Both the position numbers and the translations under genes were made by a program. A stretch of DNA of 64,000 nt from Dasysyrphus tricinctus (taxonomy: Eukaryota; Arthropoda; Insecta; Diptera; Syrphidae). The stretch covers positions 29,801,577-29,865,576 of the forward strand of contig OY992532.1 in the NCBI GenBank assembly GCA_963921185.1, given 5' to 3'. Positions 22,123 to 35,219 of this stretch are shown piece after piece (the first letter of the stretch is position 1; every line of letters begins with the position of its first letter). Under the pieces are notes generated by a model. That model was not told the DNA's origin, searched no databases, and worked only from the letters and a program-made list of their open reading frames with translations.

Positions 22123-24102
22123 AGTTCGATAAGGTGGAGATTTACCACAGTGGGATTTACAATACGCAAAAATAAATATTTATCTAAGGCTTGTTAAACC
22201 CTTTTTGAGAAAAGACAACAACAATTACAGTTGCTTATTACAGAGGCTTTTGAAAAAATGAACATTAAACACGGTGACTTTATGCCATACAATTGCACAA
22301 ATGATGGTCGGCCAAGATTTCTGAACCGTGATGGATTCCATTCTGTTAAATAATTTGACTTTTAGTCTAGGTTACCAACAGTGATTAGCTTTTCTTATGA
22401 AATGCAGCTACATCATCAAGGGTTAAACGTTAAACAGTAATCTATCAACTATCAGCTATTGCCTAATAATCTGCATTGTGCTGCATTTAGAGGCAACAAA
22501 TATTGTATTTTCAAAAATGGCTTCCCTTAAGGTTCTGAACTAAGTCTGCTATTATTTTAAATCAACATATTTTCAAAAAAGCGGACAACAGGCCTTACGT
22601 TAATATCATATTTACGAAGGCAAAACCAAAGCCACTTGAAAAATGTAGACCTTTTCAAAGAAATGTGAATATGATATTTTTGGAAATAATCTTACCAAAA
22701 AAATCCTTCTAAAAAATGGAATAAAACAGACCATACACCTTGCTTGGGATATTTGGGATAAGGGAAGTCATAAACTTTTAAACTTTAAATGTTATTTTGC
22801 AGCAATTGAGGTATGTATTTAATATCCAACGGTTTACTTTCACGTCAAAAATTTCTTGGTCTTTGAGAAGCAAAAATTCAATAATTATTGACGGATGATA
22901 GATTTCTTTTTGTTGTCACCTCGACTGTTGTTATGCACAGCTGCACGGCAGATTATGTTTTCAAAAATGTGACCTATAGCAAACAGCATTATTTAACATA
23001 ATGCCAATGCAATGAAAGACTTTTGCAATTTGCACTAAAGAATATTTTCTAAATGCATTTTTGACGCATATGACATTTTTCGGAAAATGGCCTTAGCTCA
23101 AGAGTCATGTTGTTAAATTTTCAGTTAAAATTTTTGTTGGTATTATCATTTGTCTAATAATAACTGGAAGGCTATTTTTAATAAGAATTTTTATTGTTAA
23201 TTGCTTATTTTTTGTTTCTGAATGCGCCGTTTGATTGTGTTCTGACGTATATATTTATTTAAATTTAAACCTTTGTCTTTTAAGCTACTGCTGTTGATGT
23301 TGCTTTTTATACAGTATTACCTCGAAAGGGTTGAGTTATGCAAGTTGTATAATTGAACGCGGAATGATCGCATGCAAAAATTGTATTCGCATGCAATTAA
23401 TGCAATTCCCCCACAATGGTATATTGCAATTTTCCTGTCAAGTACATGCAAATCAATGACATTTATATTATTTTGCTTTAAATTCGAGATATCTACTTTT
23501 ACGTAGAACAATGCTTCCTCTTTTTTGTTAACAACTCATTTGTGCTCATCATTTCTTTTTCTGGCAAACAAAAACACATTATTTTTGCTGAGTCATTGAC
23601 CCATTTTAAAATGTTCGCAAGCACCAAAAAAAGTGTATATTTCTTTTATACCTATACTCGCAATAAATATTTGTCTTGAAAAACAAATGACTGGAATTCA
23701 TTTGTCACCTATTTGTAGGAAGTTGTTTTTAATATTTTGCTTAAAATAAATTAAGACTAAAATCTGCATTAATCATGAGCTTTATGAAGAATATTGAACT
23801 CATAATGATAAAAATTCCACATCTCGACAACAGTTTCTTAATCGAATTTTATTGACAAAAATTTGTTTTTTATAAAATATGTATGTAATTTAAAATCAAT
23901 ACAAAAATTAGGAAGATGCACCATTTTATTGGACTTATCATTTTTCATATTTATACCTACTTAGAATGTTGGCAATTTCTAATAACTGCTTTTCGCGCTG
24001 AGTTCAAATTCGTCATCCATTCTTCGCTATCAGCTTTTGTTTTCAATCTTGACGAAGTATAGATACGTAGCTACATAGTACATAATGTATGTATAAATAA
24101 AC
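22123..24102. other. Non-coding stretch upstream of the TPR-type gene
   Basis: AT-rich and without a supported feature. It would hold the promoter of the gene ending at 22122, but no clear TATA or initiator pair could be chosen. Confidence 0.35.
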
Positions 24103-25064
24103 TTAAGTTAAATAAAGCTGCTGGAGCTGATAGTCTTGCGGCTGAGCTATTCAAAGCGGCTGGCGATGAATTGGTTAGGAGTATGCACCAGCTCATCTGC
24201 ATAATATGGTCGGAGGAAAGCATGCCCGATGAATGGAAACTCAGCATTAATTGCACCAACTACAGAGGCATAAGTCTTCTTAATATCGCCTACAAGATCT
24301 TCTCTGCCGTACTTTGTGAACGCCTGAAGCCATTCGTCAACAACCTGATAGGTCCATATCATCAGTGTGTCTTTAGGCCACGGAAGTCCACTTTCGACCA
24401 AATTTTCGCAATAGGGCAGATCTAGGAAAAAACCCATCAGGAGTTTCAAATCGATACCCACCACCTTTTCATCGATTTCAAGGCCGCGTATGACAGCATC
24501 TATAGATACGAGCTATATAGACAGAGCAATGTCTGTTTTGGCTTCCCTCCCAAATTCGTCCGTTTGTGCTCCATCCAGATCGGCAAAGACCTCACTGACA
24601 CCTTTGATGTCAAAAAAGGCTTTAGTTAGGCACGGATCAACATCGTTTTTGAAAGAATAGTGCAAAAATCTCTCAGGTCAACACAAGAGGCACAATCTTT
24701 CAAAAGTCCGTCCAATTACTCGCTTACGCTGACGACATTCACATAATCGGACAAACAAAGCAAGATGTCAGTGGTGCTTTTGTGAGTATTGACAAGGAAG
24801 CCAAGAAAATGGGGTTAATGTTGAATGAAAGCAAAACGAAATATATGCTGTCAACAAGGAAGGAAAACCCAACATCGCGTCTGCATAGATGGGGAATAGA
24901 GAAGAAGATACAACAATGAACTGTACGCGCTTTACAGCGACACCGACCTAGCCACAAACGTTAAAAGCCAACGAATGGATGGGTCACCTAGAACAAATGG
25001 ACATGAATGCTTCGGCCCGGAAAGTCTTTGAATCCAACCCCGTGGGACAGCTCAGTAGAGGTGG
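24103..25064 (+). mobile_element. RTE-clade retrotransposon relic, 5' truncated
   Basis: Decayed frames contain NKAAGADSLAAELFKAAGDE and SINCTNYRGISLLNIAYKI, then THHLFIDFKAAYDSIYRYEL, the RT core found in insect RTE elements, followed by GHLEQMDMNASARKVFES near the C-terminus. There are many stops and indels. The copy is interrupted at 25064 by another non-LTR with a 9-bp duplication, and it resumes at 28527 with sequence readable as RWTAQVVKA, the expected next RTE residues. Confidence 0.75.
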
Positions 25065-25077
25065 GAACAAATTAATC

Positions 25078-27198
25078 AACTGAAAGGACAAGAGCTAGTA
25101 CGCGGGACAAAAATTAATGTAACAGATCTTGCTGCTCACTTTAAAGTTCTATTAAACCCTGATCCATCACTAAACATGTTTTTATATGCCGAACCTTTAC
25201 TTTGTAATGAGCTACTTGATCGAAAAATATTAATGAGCGAATTACAAACTGCACTCTTCAAAGCAGCAAATAAAAAGGCCCCAGGGCCTGATAGGATTCC
25301 AAATGAATTCTATAAAAACGCACCACTCGATTTTCATCGCAAAATGTTAGATTCATTTAACTTTATGTTTGATACTGGAGATATACCTCAAAGCTTTCGA
25401 GATTCAAGAGTATATCCGATATTTAAAAAAAGTGATCCAAACTTACCATGTAACTATAGAGGCATATCATTCATGAATGCTATCGCTAAAATTTTTGCCT
25501 CAATTTTGTTGGAACGCATTCAGCTATGGATAGACAGACATGAAATTCTTAGCGAATATCAATCTGGTTTTCGGAAGGGCTATTCCACCATAGATAATTT
25601 TTATATACTTACATCAATTTCACAGTATTTTTTGAGACAAAACAGAAAGTTATATGTCTTTTTTGTAGATTTTAAAGCTGCGTTTGACTCAATTGATCGT
25701 AATGCTTTGTTCTACAAACTCTCCCAAAAAGGACTGTCAACGAAGCTTTTGAAAGTCCTTAAAAACATGTATAACAATACGCATCAGTCAGTATGGGATG
25801 GAAAAAATACTTCTGATTGGTTCCAGACAGAATCTGGAGTTAAACAAGGATGTTTGCTAAGTGCAGTATTGTTTGCAATCTTCATAGATGATATAACAAT
25901 CCATCTTCCTGCTGGGGCAAGGATTGATGACCTAGTCTTTAAAGTCCTCCTCTACGCAGATGACATAGTGTTGCTTGCAGAATCTCCTCAAAGCTTACAG
26001 CTTATGATTAACAAGCTATCAGAATTCTGCAAGACTTGGAATCTTACCATTAATCTCGAAAAATCCAAAATTATGATTGTTAAAAACAGGCAAACGAAAC
26101 CCAATTAAAGTTGAGAAATGGTATTTTAATGGTGAAGTAATTGAAATTATTGCTGAATATAAGTACCTGGGCGTTCTTCTTCAGCCAAACATGAAGATGG
26201 CTTGCCACCTTGAACAAAAGTTGGTCACAGCTAAAACAATGATAAACGTCTCTTGGAAAAGTATTGTCTGCCGCACCGAAATCCCAACTTCGGCAAAATT
26301 TAGAGTATTCGAAGCCGAAATGCTTTCCGTCATGTGTTATAGCTGCCAAACATGGGGCTATTCTCAATATGAAGAAGTCGAAAAACTACAACGCTTTTTC
26401 CTAAAAAAACTTTTTTACTTGCCTTCCACAACACCAAACTACGTCTTACAAATCGAAACTGGGCTGCCAACTCTTTTCACCCGTACCTTCAAGCTTCATT
26501 TTGACTATATTCTAAAAGTACTGACTTACACACCAAACAGAATACAGCAACAACTTGCGAGATAAACCTTTAGGAAAAGAGTGGAATGGATAAAGGAATT
26601 GCAAAAATGGGCTGAATTGTGTAATGTTGATCTAGCGATCCAATGTGATGATATCAATTTACTGAAGGTACAACTTTATAGACTGTTGGAAGCAGTGGAT
26701 TTGTACCAAAGAAATGAAGCCATACAAAAATCAGTTTCCTCAATAAACAGAGTACTGTACCCCGAACTCACATATGACCTAACTGAAAATTACTTTAATG
26801 ATAAATACAGTCCTAGAGCTATATCCCTTATATGCAGAGCAAGGAGTGATCTCCTAAATTTTAATGGCTCACCGTACAGGGGATCGGCCACGGCACTATG
26901 TACTTTGTGTAATCTCAATTCAAAAGAAGACTGCTTTCAATTCTTATCTATCTGCCCCGTTTTTAAAGAAATAAGAATAGTTCATTTCGGAAAAGCCACA
27001 CTATCTATGGAAGAAACGAAAAAGATTCTTAACGGTGAAAACTGGCTCAGTCTCTACCAATATCTCGAGAAATCCTCCACCTATAGAAAATTGATATTAA
27101 CAGAATATGTAAATACATATAATTTATATCATGTTTCATTTTTTTTCATTCTTATTGTTAAAATTGTTTTGACTAAACTAAAAGTCACACCCATTTAA
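25078..27198 (+). pseudogene. Reverse transcriptase ORF2 (one frameshift, one stop)
   Basis: The frame is open from the 5' truncation. ALFKAANKKAPGPDRIPNEF is RT block 1 or 2, YRGISFMNAIAKIFASILLE and FRKGYSTIDN follow, VFFVDFKAAFDSIDR holds the first catalytic aspartate, GVKQGCLLSAVLFAIFIDDI is the QG block, and LLYADDIVLL is the YADD box near 25953. The frame shifts near 26080-26105, continues as AEYKYLGVLLQP and meets a TAA at 26563-26565. It then goes on in the same frame to a Cys-rich CTLCNLNSKEDCFQFLSICP finger and ends at 27198. No endonuclease domain survives the truncation. The clade was not assigned. Function as written is lost, but few changes separate it from an open frame. Confidence 0.8.
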
Positions 27199-28262
27199 AG
27201 TCATTAAAATACTGATAAATTTATATATGTTATCGTTAAAATATATTTTTATTTGAACCTAAGGTCTAAATTTTTGAAATTTTTGCAAAAAAAAAAATAA
27301 TGCATGTAATGTACCTATATAATTTTTGTTTTGACTAAACTAAAAGTCACACTCATTTAAAGTCAAGAAATTGAAAATTAATAAATATAAATATTTTTGT
27401 TTTGACTAAACTAAAAGTCACATATACATATGTAAGTTCCAAATATCGAAAAGTTAATTGAAAAAAAATATGTATATACATACACTGCGCTTCAACTTCA
27501 CACACTTCAACAAAGCTCAAATTTGACTGCAATAACTTATAAAAAATACTGGAAAGAGGTTTTCCTTAAATTTTGGATATTTTTGGACCCATAAACGGGA
27601 CTTTTAAGCAGGACACACCCCCCATCCACACGGCGTGCATAGTTAAAGATTTGAAAGAGGGGCAAAATATCGATTTGCTTCAATGAAAACCGTACCCACC
27701 CTACCAAAACCTAATTGAAAACTTTTTGGGATATTTAGTACAAGTAGTTAACGAGCCTGGCTATCAGTTTACGGCCAGAAAATCCCAAATTTCAGCTATG
27801 GAATTTGCCCAGATAGAAATTTAGCTGGATTACATAGGAAAACCTTACGATGCCATGCTGGATCAAATTTATGAAATTTTAATGAACAAAAGTGACACTA
27901 CCCACTACTAGAATTGCCCAATTAACTACTTTTCCAAAAAAAAAACTTGTTTTACTTCCTTCAATTAGCTTTTAAAACCAATTTCATTACGTGTGTCTAT
28001 TCAGTTGACGCAAAAAAACAGCATTTTTCGATGTGAAAAACTTTGCAAGAGAGCCAGAGAAAAAATAACGGTGCTTTTTGAATTATTCTTTCTGATTTAT
28101 ATTCCTAACATTATAAACAAACAATAAGCATCATCAAATGAAACATTAATGCACCATGTTTGGAAAACATGGACAGAGTTCCTTTGAAAATTTGTGTGTC
28201 TATTCAGTTGAAGCGCAGTGTATGTATCTAATTTTTGTTTTCACTAAACTAAAAGTCACACC
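27166..28262 (+). repeat. Repeated block in the 3' untranslated region
   Basis: GTTTTGACTAAACTAAAAGT, or a close variant, followed by CACAC and then TTTAAAGTCA, occurs at 27166, 27328, 27399 and 28237. Without the MITE the spacings are 162, 71 and about 98 bp, so the units vary in length. The first copy overlaps the end of ORF2. A diverged inverse copy is at about 49960-49995. Confidence 0.65.
27483..28220. mobile_element. TA-flanked TIR element (Tc1/mariner-type MITE), 738 bp
   Basis: TA is duplicated at 27481-27482 and 28221-28222. Tips are CACTGCGCTTCAACT and AGTTGAAGCGCAGTG, perfect inverses over 15 bp. The interior has no transposase frame. It interrupts the 3' repeat of the non-LTR element, so it is younger than that insertion. 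Confidence 0.75.
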
Positions 28263-28576
28263 TTTTCAAAGCCAATAAATTATTGTTAAATAGCTAAAAT
28301 AGGTATGTATATTGTGAATAATTGTATTGTTTCTCATAACTTATGCACATATAATTTATTACTATTGAACATTTTTTGTAAATATATAATTACTTCAGAC
28401 AGATTAAGAAATCAATCTGGCAGACGGCAGCCAAAATCTTTATTTTATTTAAAGATTATAGCATACAAAACATTGTCTAATTATTATATTTAAATAAAAT
28501 GAACCTAAACCTACAAAACCTAAACCTAGAGGTGGACTGCGCAGGTTGTCAAAGCTGAAATTTACGGAAGTAAAAA

Positions 28577-28720
28577 ATGGCTGTGAACGTGAGGAAGAAA
28601 ACACACGTAAAAATAACAACAAATTAAATTGATATTGTCAGAATTAAAATATGGCTGTGAACGTGATGACTTAAATACATGTAAAAACAACAACAAATAC
28701 TGACATTTGACTAAAATTTT
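28577..28720 (+). repeat. Imperfect tandem duplication, about 74 bp
   Basis: The blocks ATGGCTGTGAACGTGA and CGTAAAAATAACAACAAAT (variant TGTAAAAACAACAACAAAT) recur about 74 bp apart, at 28577 and 28651. They lie just after the RTE stub that follows the 9-bp duplication. Origin unknown. Confidence 0.5.
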
Positions 28721-31700
28721 AATATATGCGCAGAGCTGAAAAAAATAAAAAAAAATCAAAACTCTATTGATACTACCTTTAATATGTGTACTGTGGTATT
28801 TTATGACATAAATATGTCCCATAATAAATTACACAGTGAAAAATATGCCTTTAATAATTTAAAAATTCATAATAACTGTCATTTTATATTTTCGCTCTTA
28901 AAGAGTCTGGATTTTTGTCTTACTTATTTTTTTTTTATTTATTTTCTTACATATAGTAAATGTATGTACATAACAAACTAAAATCATAATTTCAATAAAA
29001 TCAAGCAAAAACGCTCCAAACTCACTAAATTTTATTGCATTTCCGCGAGTTCAAGCAAAATTCACTTATACCCCTTAACAAAAATAAGTGCATCTGATCG
29101 TATTGCATCAGTTTTATTGATTATAAACCGCATCATATTAGAAATCAATTAAATTCGACAGCCAAAACCATTTCCTCGGCAGAAACGGCGAGGCGTTTTT
29201 TGAAAACAAATAAAATTTAAGATCAATTGGCAAGTTTATGAAGACAACCATACTCAAGTTTATTGATGCAAAGAATAATCCAATCATGACAGTAAATGTC
29301 TGTCAATTTTATTCTAGAAAGGATGGGGAGGCAAAGAGAAATAAAATCAAAAGAATAGGAAATCTGCATTTGAATCACTTTCATTAAATCTTTCAATTTG
29401 ATTTTTTATTAATATTTGGCGGTTGTAAAAGTATAGAATATTAAATATTAAGAGTATTGAGTTGTTTTGAAATGAGAAACAAAGCCCAATTTATATTCAC
29501 GAAAATAAAATGCAACCGCTTGATTGCGGTTTTCCATTAATACAGTCAACAGATGTTTGAAATCTTGTAATAAAAGACCTTGGTATAAGGATGAAGTGGA
29601 ACAATCAAGAGGCAATTTTTATTACCTGAAGTATTTAAGACACTTTTATCAAGGAAAATTTACATAACCTTTCATTAATTTACTTTACTGTCAGTCTTAC
29701 TTGAAACGAAGTACCTACTTCTGCGTCTTCCATTTCTTCCAACACAAAGAACTCACATGAATTGTAATTAAACTAATTTCTTTTGGTCTTTAATTTGAAC
29801 TAAGCTTTCAATAGAACAAAAAATACAACTTTTAAGGCAATCAAATTGGCTATTTTTGGAGATTTGACAAAAAAAAAACAACTATGTGAAAGAGGCATAA
29901 TTGAGTGCACTATACATGGATTACAAGTGGTGGTTACCATGTCATATCGCCCTTAACTTAAAAACATATATAACAAATCTCATATCCCCCAGAAAAAAAT
30001 GTATCCAGTTTGAAATTTTTTGGCGATTACATAAGATTACGTCCAAAACTAAATCACTCAATTCTTTAATATGAGGAATCAACCAAAATTTTGGACGTAG
30101 TGCCATTTTTTTTTTTTTTTTCAAATTCGGGTGATTTGATAAGTTACCATGGTTACCTGTGTAAATGAGGAACCCAAATCTATGTACCTACAACACTGGT
30201 TCGACATTAAACTTGTTCACTTACCCGAATTTCTTAAACAACTTATGCATGCAGTTTATGAGTCATACGGACAAACTTACAGCCACATTCTCCATAATAA
30301 AAAAATTAAAAATTAGATTTCAGAGAGCTTTATTCTGAAGTACTTTTTTAACAGTACTTTTGGCTGTCATTTGCCTAACACTCACACAACTTGACAGTAT
30401 TTCAAAATGATTGATGAGTTTTTATGTTTCATGCCACGTAGGGTTGTTGATGATGAATTCATTTCGGTCAAGGCAAGTCCACATTTGGAAAACCTGTTGA
30501 ATATTCTTAAAACAATTTTATTTTATTTTTTTTCACTCGCCGTACCTAATGTTTTGCATGTTAGAAACTACTTTAGACTTAGAGGCAACATCAACATTTC
30601 GAAAGCATATTTTCTTTGCGTTTGAACTTTTGAACTCAAACAACATTAATCTTCATATAATACTAAGTACACCACCTTCACTTCCTATTTAGTCCTGGCT
30701 TTCATTATATTTTGTTCCCCCGTTCGCTTTCAAGTACCCTCTGTCATAAGGACTATAAGATTAAAGGATATTTATTAGCATCATGTGCGTGTGGGTTAAA
30801 CAATCACAATAAATTCAAACAATATAAATTATCCGCATTGAAGTGATTCTGATGTTAGACGAATAGCGATGAACCTTTATAATTATATTTGCAGTCTCAT
30901 ATGCTAGGCGCCTGAAATTGGACACTAATAAATAATTAAGTAGGGGATCTGTATAATCAGTGGCTTTTGGCATAATGGACCTGGGGAATTGTACATTTTA
31001 TTTCGGTGTAAGTAGAGCAAATAATTCTAATGAATATGGTTTCAATTATCTTGAGACATAGTAATACGAGATGCTAATTTGGGGATGACATTGTACAAAC
31101 TTTAAGATCTGAATATATAAGCTCTTGTAAGAAGATACTATCACAAGGGAATATAGCTTGAAATGAGGGTTTAATCTTGTTAATTCAGTCAAGTTAGGAA
31201 GGAATGGAGATATGCCTTAAGGTGTAGGTATAGTATTATCATTTCAGAGCCTTTAATAATGGATTAAATTAGTGACCTATATAGAATGACACATTATTAA
31301 CAATATTACAGGATCTTTAGGGTGAAACAAAAAATAATTTAGAAAAAGATATTTTTATATTTGTGATTACAGTAAGATAGAGTCGATATATTGCTTAAGA
31401 AAGAAGTGATTTAAGTATAATGTAATTCAAACTCAAAGTTTGAGCTAATAATAAAATAAACATAACTTTCTATTAGCAGTATTAATTAAAAATTGCTATC
31501 CGCTCCCTAGCATATATGTTAACTGGCACACGGATAGACACGGATAGTCCGTTTGAAAACTTTTCTTATTAAAAAAGATATGATATATTTCCAGTATTTA
31601 CCACTTCACCAAACTCACCGCTTCATCAAATTGTGGTGATTTTCTAATACATGTGTCACATGCATGCCTTACGAAGTATATATTGGGAGTATTGAACGGT

Positions 31701-31851
31701 CCTATCACACGACTGCATGTTAAGAAGTTATCCATTCAGTATACGCGGAATTTGGCGAGTTAAAGTTATCCGTACGTTAACACACGCGAAACTTAAAATT
31801 TAGCACATGCACAATTGAAGCTAATTGAAGTTTAAACAACTCTAAGATAAA
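28721..31851. other. Non-coding stretch, about 3.1 kb
   Basis: AT-rich, with no supported gene, RNA or mobile element. Frames such as 30407-30625 have no recognisable motif. Confidence 0.4.
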
Positions 31852-32672
31852 TAAAATGCACGACTGGATCGCACGTACTTGCTCTTATGTTCAAGTTGTG
31901 TGGAACTTAAGAACTTTAAAAAATATTCAAGTAATTATAGAAAAAGTATAAAAAAGCCTTTAAATCGTTCTTTTAATTGTATAAACAGCCTGATAAATAA
32001 CTTAGAGCTCAAAAAAAAGTATGCCATTTGATTACCTGAAAAAGTATGAATATATGCAAAAAAAAAATTAAAATCGTTGCAGCCGTTTTCTTAAAAATTA
32101 ATTTTTTATATATAAAATTTTTGTAACATTTTTCAAAAAAAAATTTGGTATGCCAATTTTGAGTATATATTAATATACATTTAAAACTGAAATTTCAAAA
32201 CAATTCATCAACCCGTTTTGGAAATATTGAATTTTCAAAAAAAAATGTTGAGTCTTTTTTTAAAAATCCAAAATTTATTTTTTTCAAAAATTTTGGTATG
32301 CAGTATTATTTATATTTTAACAAAGCTTTTGTGCAAAAAATTCGATTGAAATCGGATGAGCGGTTAATGAGAAATCCAAAAATAAAAAAAAACCGTTACA
32401 TGGCAGGTACCGTTAATAAATGTTTTTGGTGATTTGTTTTCTTACTAAAAGGTATATCATATCTACAATAATACACTGATTTTTTTTTATCAAAATCGTT
32501 GGAGCCGTTTTTGAGATAAATAAGCTTTTCCTTAACGGTTGTATGGCAAGTACCGTTAGTTTTTGAGCTAAAAAAAAAACTTCAATTTCCCCTCTGGAGA
32601 GTTACAAAAAAACCTTAAGTTCAAAATTTGAAGAAAATCGCTTCAGTGGTTTAGGCTGTAGGTTGAGGTACG

Positions 32673-32738
<66 letters not shown>

Positions 32739-32870
32739 ATTGTGCCACCCACTTTTTTCGTGTTCTCTATCATCGTAATGTCATGTTTGATTGTTATCTC
32801 GAAATTTTTTTTTTGCACGAATCCAAAACTTGCCCTATAGTACCTATGTATATCGCAAGTAAAAATCATG
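31852..32870 (+). repeat. GACA-bearing dispersed element, copy A
   Basis: It starts ATAAAATGCACGACTGGATC and ends TGCCCTATAGTACCTATG then ATCGCAAGTAAAAA. In between are AT-rich segments with repeated AAAATCGTTGSAGC(C/T)GTTTT and GGCAGGTACCGTTAATAAAT blocks and a GACA array at 32668-32737. Copies B, C and D share this order. The combination of AT-rich body and GTCY/GACA array resembles the mini-me (DINE-1/INE-1-like, Helitron-related) elements of flies, but Helitron ends were not demonstrated. Confidence 0.65.
32668..32737 (+). repeat. GACA tetranucleotide microsatellite
   Basis: About 17 near-perfect GACA units. It is the internal array of copy A, much longer than in copy B (34005-34021) and matched by an inverse array in copy C (about 35812-35880). 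Open frames with RQTDRQTD or VCLSVCLS repeats on either strand are artefacts of this array. Confidence 0.9.
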
Positions 32871-33182
32871 CTGGTTTTAATCTCCCAGAAGTCTGTGGGA
32901 ATACTTGCATGATAGTATATACACTTCGCGTCACTTGTTTGAGGCCACTATTTTCGCAATCGTTATTTCTCGATAAAAACATCTGAGAAATATTTTTTCT
33001 GGAAACATTTGATACCTGTGAGTAGGTTCCTAGTCCTAAGAGCACCTGGGGCAAGCTCAGAGAACCCGCCTTTTCCAATACAAATATCTAAAATTTAAAA
33101 GAATTAAGAAATGGTAAATTGTGAACCCGTCATTTTCACCGTATTTATACTGACTCCAAATCACACACTCCAATCATACGGA

Positions 33183-34146
33183 AATAAAATGCATGACTGG
33201 ATCGCACGTACTTGTTCTTATGTTCAAGTTGTGTGGGGCTTAAGAACTTTAAAAATTTTCAAGTAATTATAGAAAAAGTATAAAAAGCATTTAAATCGTT
33301 CTTTTAATTGTATAAACAGCCTGATAAATAACATAGAGCTCAAAAAAAAGTATGCCATTTGATTACTTGAAAAAATATGAATGTATGCAAAAAAAATTTA
33401 AAATCGTTGGAGCTGTTTTCTTAAAAAATAATTTTTTGTATATAAATTTTTTGCAACATTTTTCAAAAAAAATTTGGTATACCAATTTTGAGTATATATT
33501 AATATACATTTAAAACTGAAATTTCAAAACAATTCATCAACCCGTTTTTGAAATATTGAATTTTCAAAAAAAAATTTTGAATCTTTTTTTAAAAATCCAA
33601 AACTTATTTTTTTCAAAAATTTTGATATGCAGTATTATTTATATTCTAACAAAGCTTTTGTGCAAAAAATTTCATTGAAATCGGATGAGCGGTTAATGAG
33701 AAAATCAAAAATCAAAAAAACCGTTACATGGCAGGTACCGTTAATAAATGTTTTTGGTGATTTTTTTTCTTACTAAAAGGTAAATCATATCTGCAATAAT
33801 ACACTGATTTTTTTTTCATCAAAATCGTTGGAGCCGTTCTTGAGATTAATAAGCTTTTCCTTAACGGTTGTATGGCAAGTACCGTAATTTTTTGTGCTAA
33901 AAAAAAAAATTCAATTTCCCCTCTGGAGAGTTACAAAAAAACCTTAAGTTCAAAATTTGAAGAAAATCGCTTCAGTGGTTTAGGCTGTAGGTTGAGGTAC
34001 GGATAGACAGACAGACAGACAGAATTGTGCCACCCACTTTTTTCGTGTTCTCTATCATCGTTATGTCATGTTTGATTGTTATCTCGAATTTTTTTTTTGC
34101 ACGAATCCAAAACTTGCCCTATAGTACCTATATCGCAAGTAAAAAA
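33183..34146 (+). repeat. GACA-bearing dispersed element, copy B
   Basis: It is nearly collinear with copy A from AAATAAAATGCATGACTGG to TATATCGCAAGTAAAAAA. The GACA array has only about four units. High similarity to copy A 1.3 kb away suggests recent spread or a local duplication, but the DNA between and outside the copies does not match. Confidence 0.65.
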
Positions 34147-35219
34147 GTTATGGCATGGTTAAAATGTCGATTAATGTCTTCTTTCTTGTGGAATTTTGAA
34201 ATCCTAACTTGACAAAAAGTGGACTGCCTGCAAAAAAAAAATGGAGAAAATATCGACTTTTATTGACTTGTCGATATTTTTTCCCAATACATAGTTGTAA
34301 TAGTAATGGTTATAGTTTTAATAATGTTGATACTTTTTCTGATTGCATTATTCAAATCTGACATTAGGCTAAGGATTCTGATTCTGATAGATAAATTACG
34401 GTTGGAAAAACTGTAAAACTACGATTATTTATGTAGCAATTACAATATTCTACATATAAAACATAATGGCAATTCAAGGGCATAATTCTTATGCTACATT
34501 TCCAGCAAACCCTAATCTGAGATTAAATAAGATTTACCTCAAATCTTCTTTAAATCTCCAAGATTTAGCATAAATCTTGTTAAATCTTCCTAGGACAAAT
34601 ACTTTTACAAATCGAACTAACTTATACTTGTATTCTTTTTTGGCGCTGAAGGATTAATTCATGGCTGAATTCAGTGCTTCACAAATGAAACATTCCATCT
34701 CACTTCCTCTTTATAAGAAACACCATTTGCATTTTTAAAGGTGCTGTCAAAGTAAATCTTTTTTAAATCTTTTTGTGCGGTAGAAACACTAAGGACCTCA
34801 CCAATAACCAAATTTACTGATCACTTAAATATTTAAGTGGACTCTAAAAAATTAACCAAACTAATAACCAATTTAATAGTTAGCTTAACGCTAAACGTGC
34901 CCCTAAATTTAAAGTGGAGAAACTCATGTTTAGTTGTGTAAATACCTCGTTTGTGCTGTCAATCTGACAGCTAAAAGCAATAAAGAAAAAGAAAATAATT
35001 TTTCTTATTTGTTGCATCTACGTATTCTCATCATCATACTCTTCGAAAGGATGTATTCTTTTTTGATATATTTTTGTTCGGCGGGATTGTGCCACATCCT
35101 GATGTCATCAATTATATCCTGGTCGTCGGAACTCATTTTTTGATTGGATAAATGAAAAAAGTTAACATTTCTGTTTGGAACCAGAAAAATTGTTTGTCTA
35201 TTTTGCAAAATAACACAAA

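Larger units (their letters stand above)
25065..28526 (+). mobile_element. Relatively young non-LTR retrotransposon inserted in the RTE relic
   Basis: TAGAGGTGG is duplicated exactly at 25056-25064 and 28527-28535. The 3' end is a run of CCTAAA-like units (about 28501-28526). The 5' end is truncated inside ORF2. The ORF2 part has only one frameshift and one in-frame stop over 2.1 kb, so it is younger than its neighbours. The 3' untranslated region contains a repeated block and is itself split by a TA-flanked MITE at 27483-28220. Confidence 0.8.

Noticed and set aside
24147..24464. 105-residue minus frame over the RTE relic
   Set aside because: It is antisense to the recognisable plus-strand reverse transcriptase motifs.
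24739..24957. Minus frame with many Cys and Phe
   Set aside because: Antisense shadow of the decayed RTE region.
32651..32986. Open frames with QTDRQTDR or VCLSVCLS repeats
   Set aside because: Both are translations of the GACA microsatellite and have no gene structure.
31852..34146. A and B copies as the two LTRs of a retrotransposon
   Set aside because: They are direct repeats, but only 300 bp of unrelated DNA lies between, TG...CA ends are absent, and inverse copies occur elsewhere.
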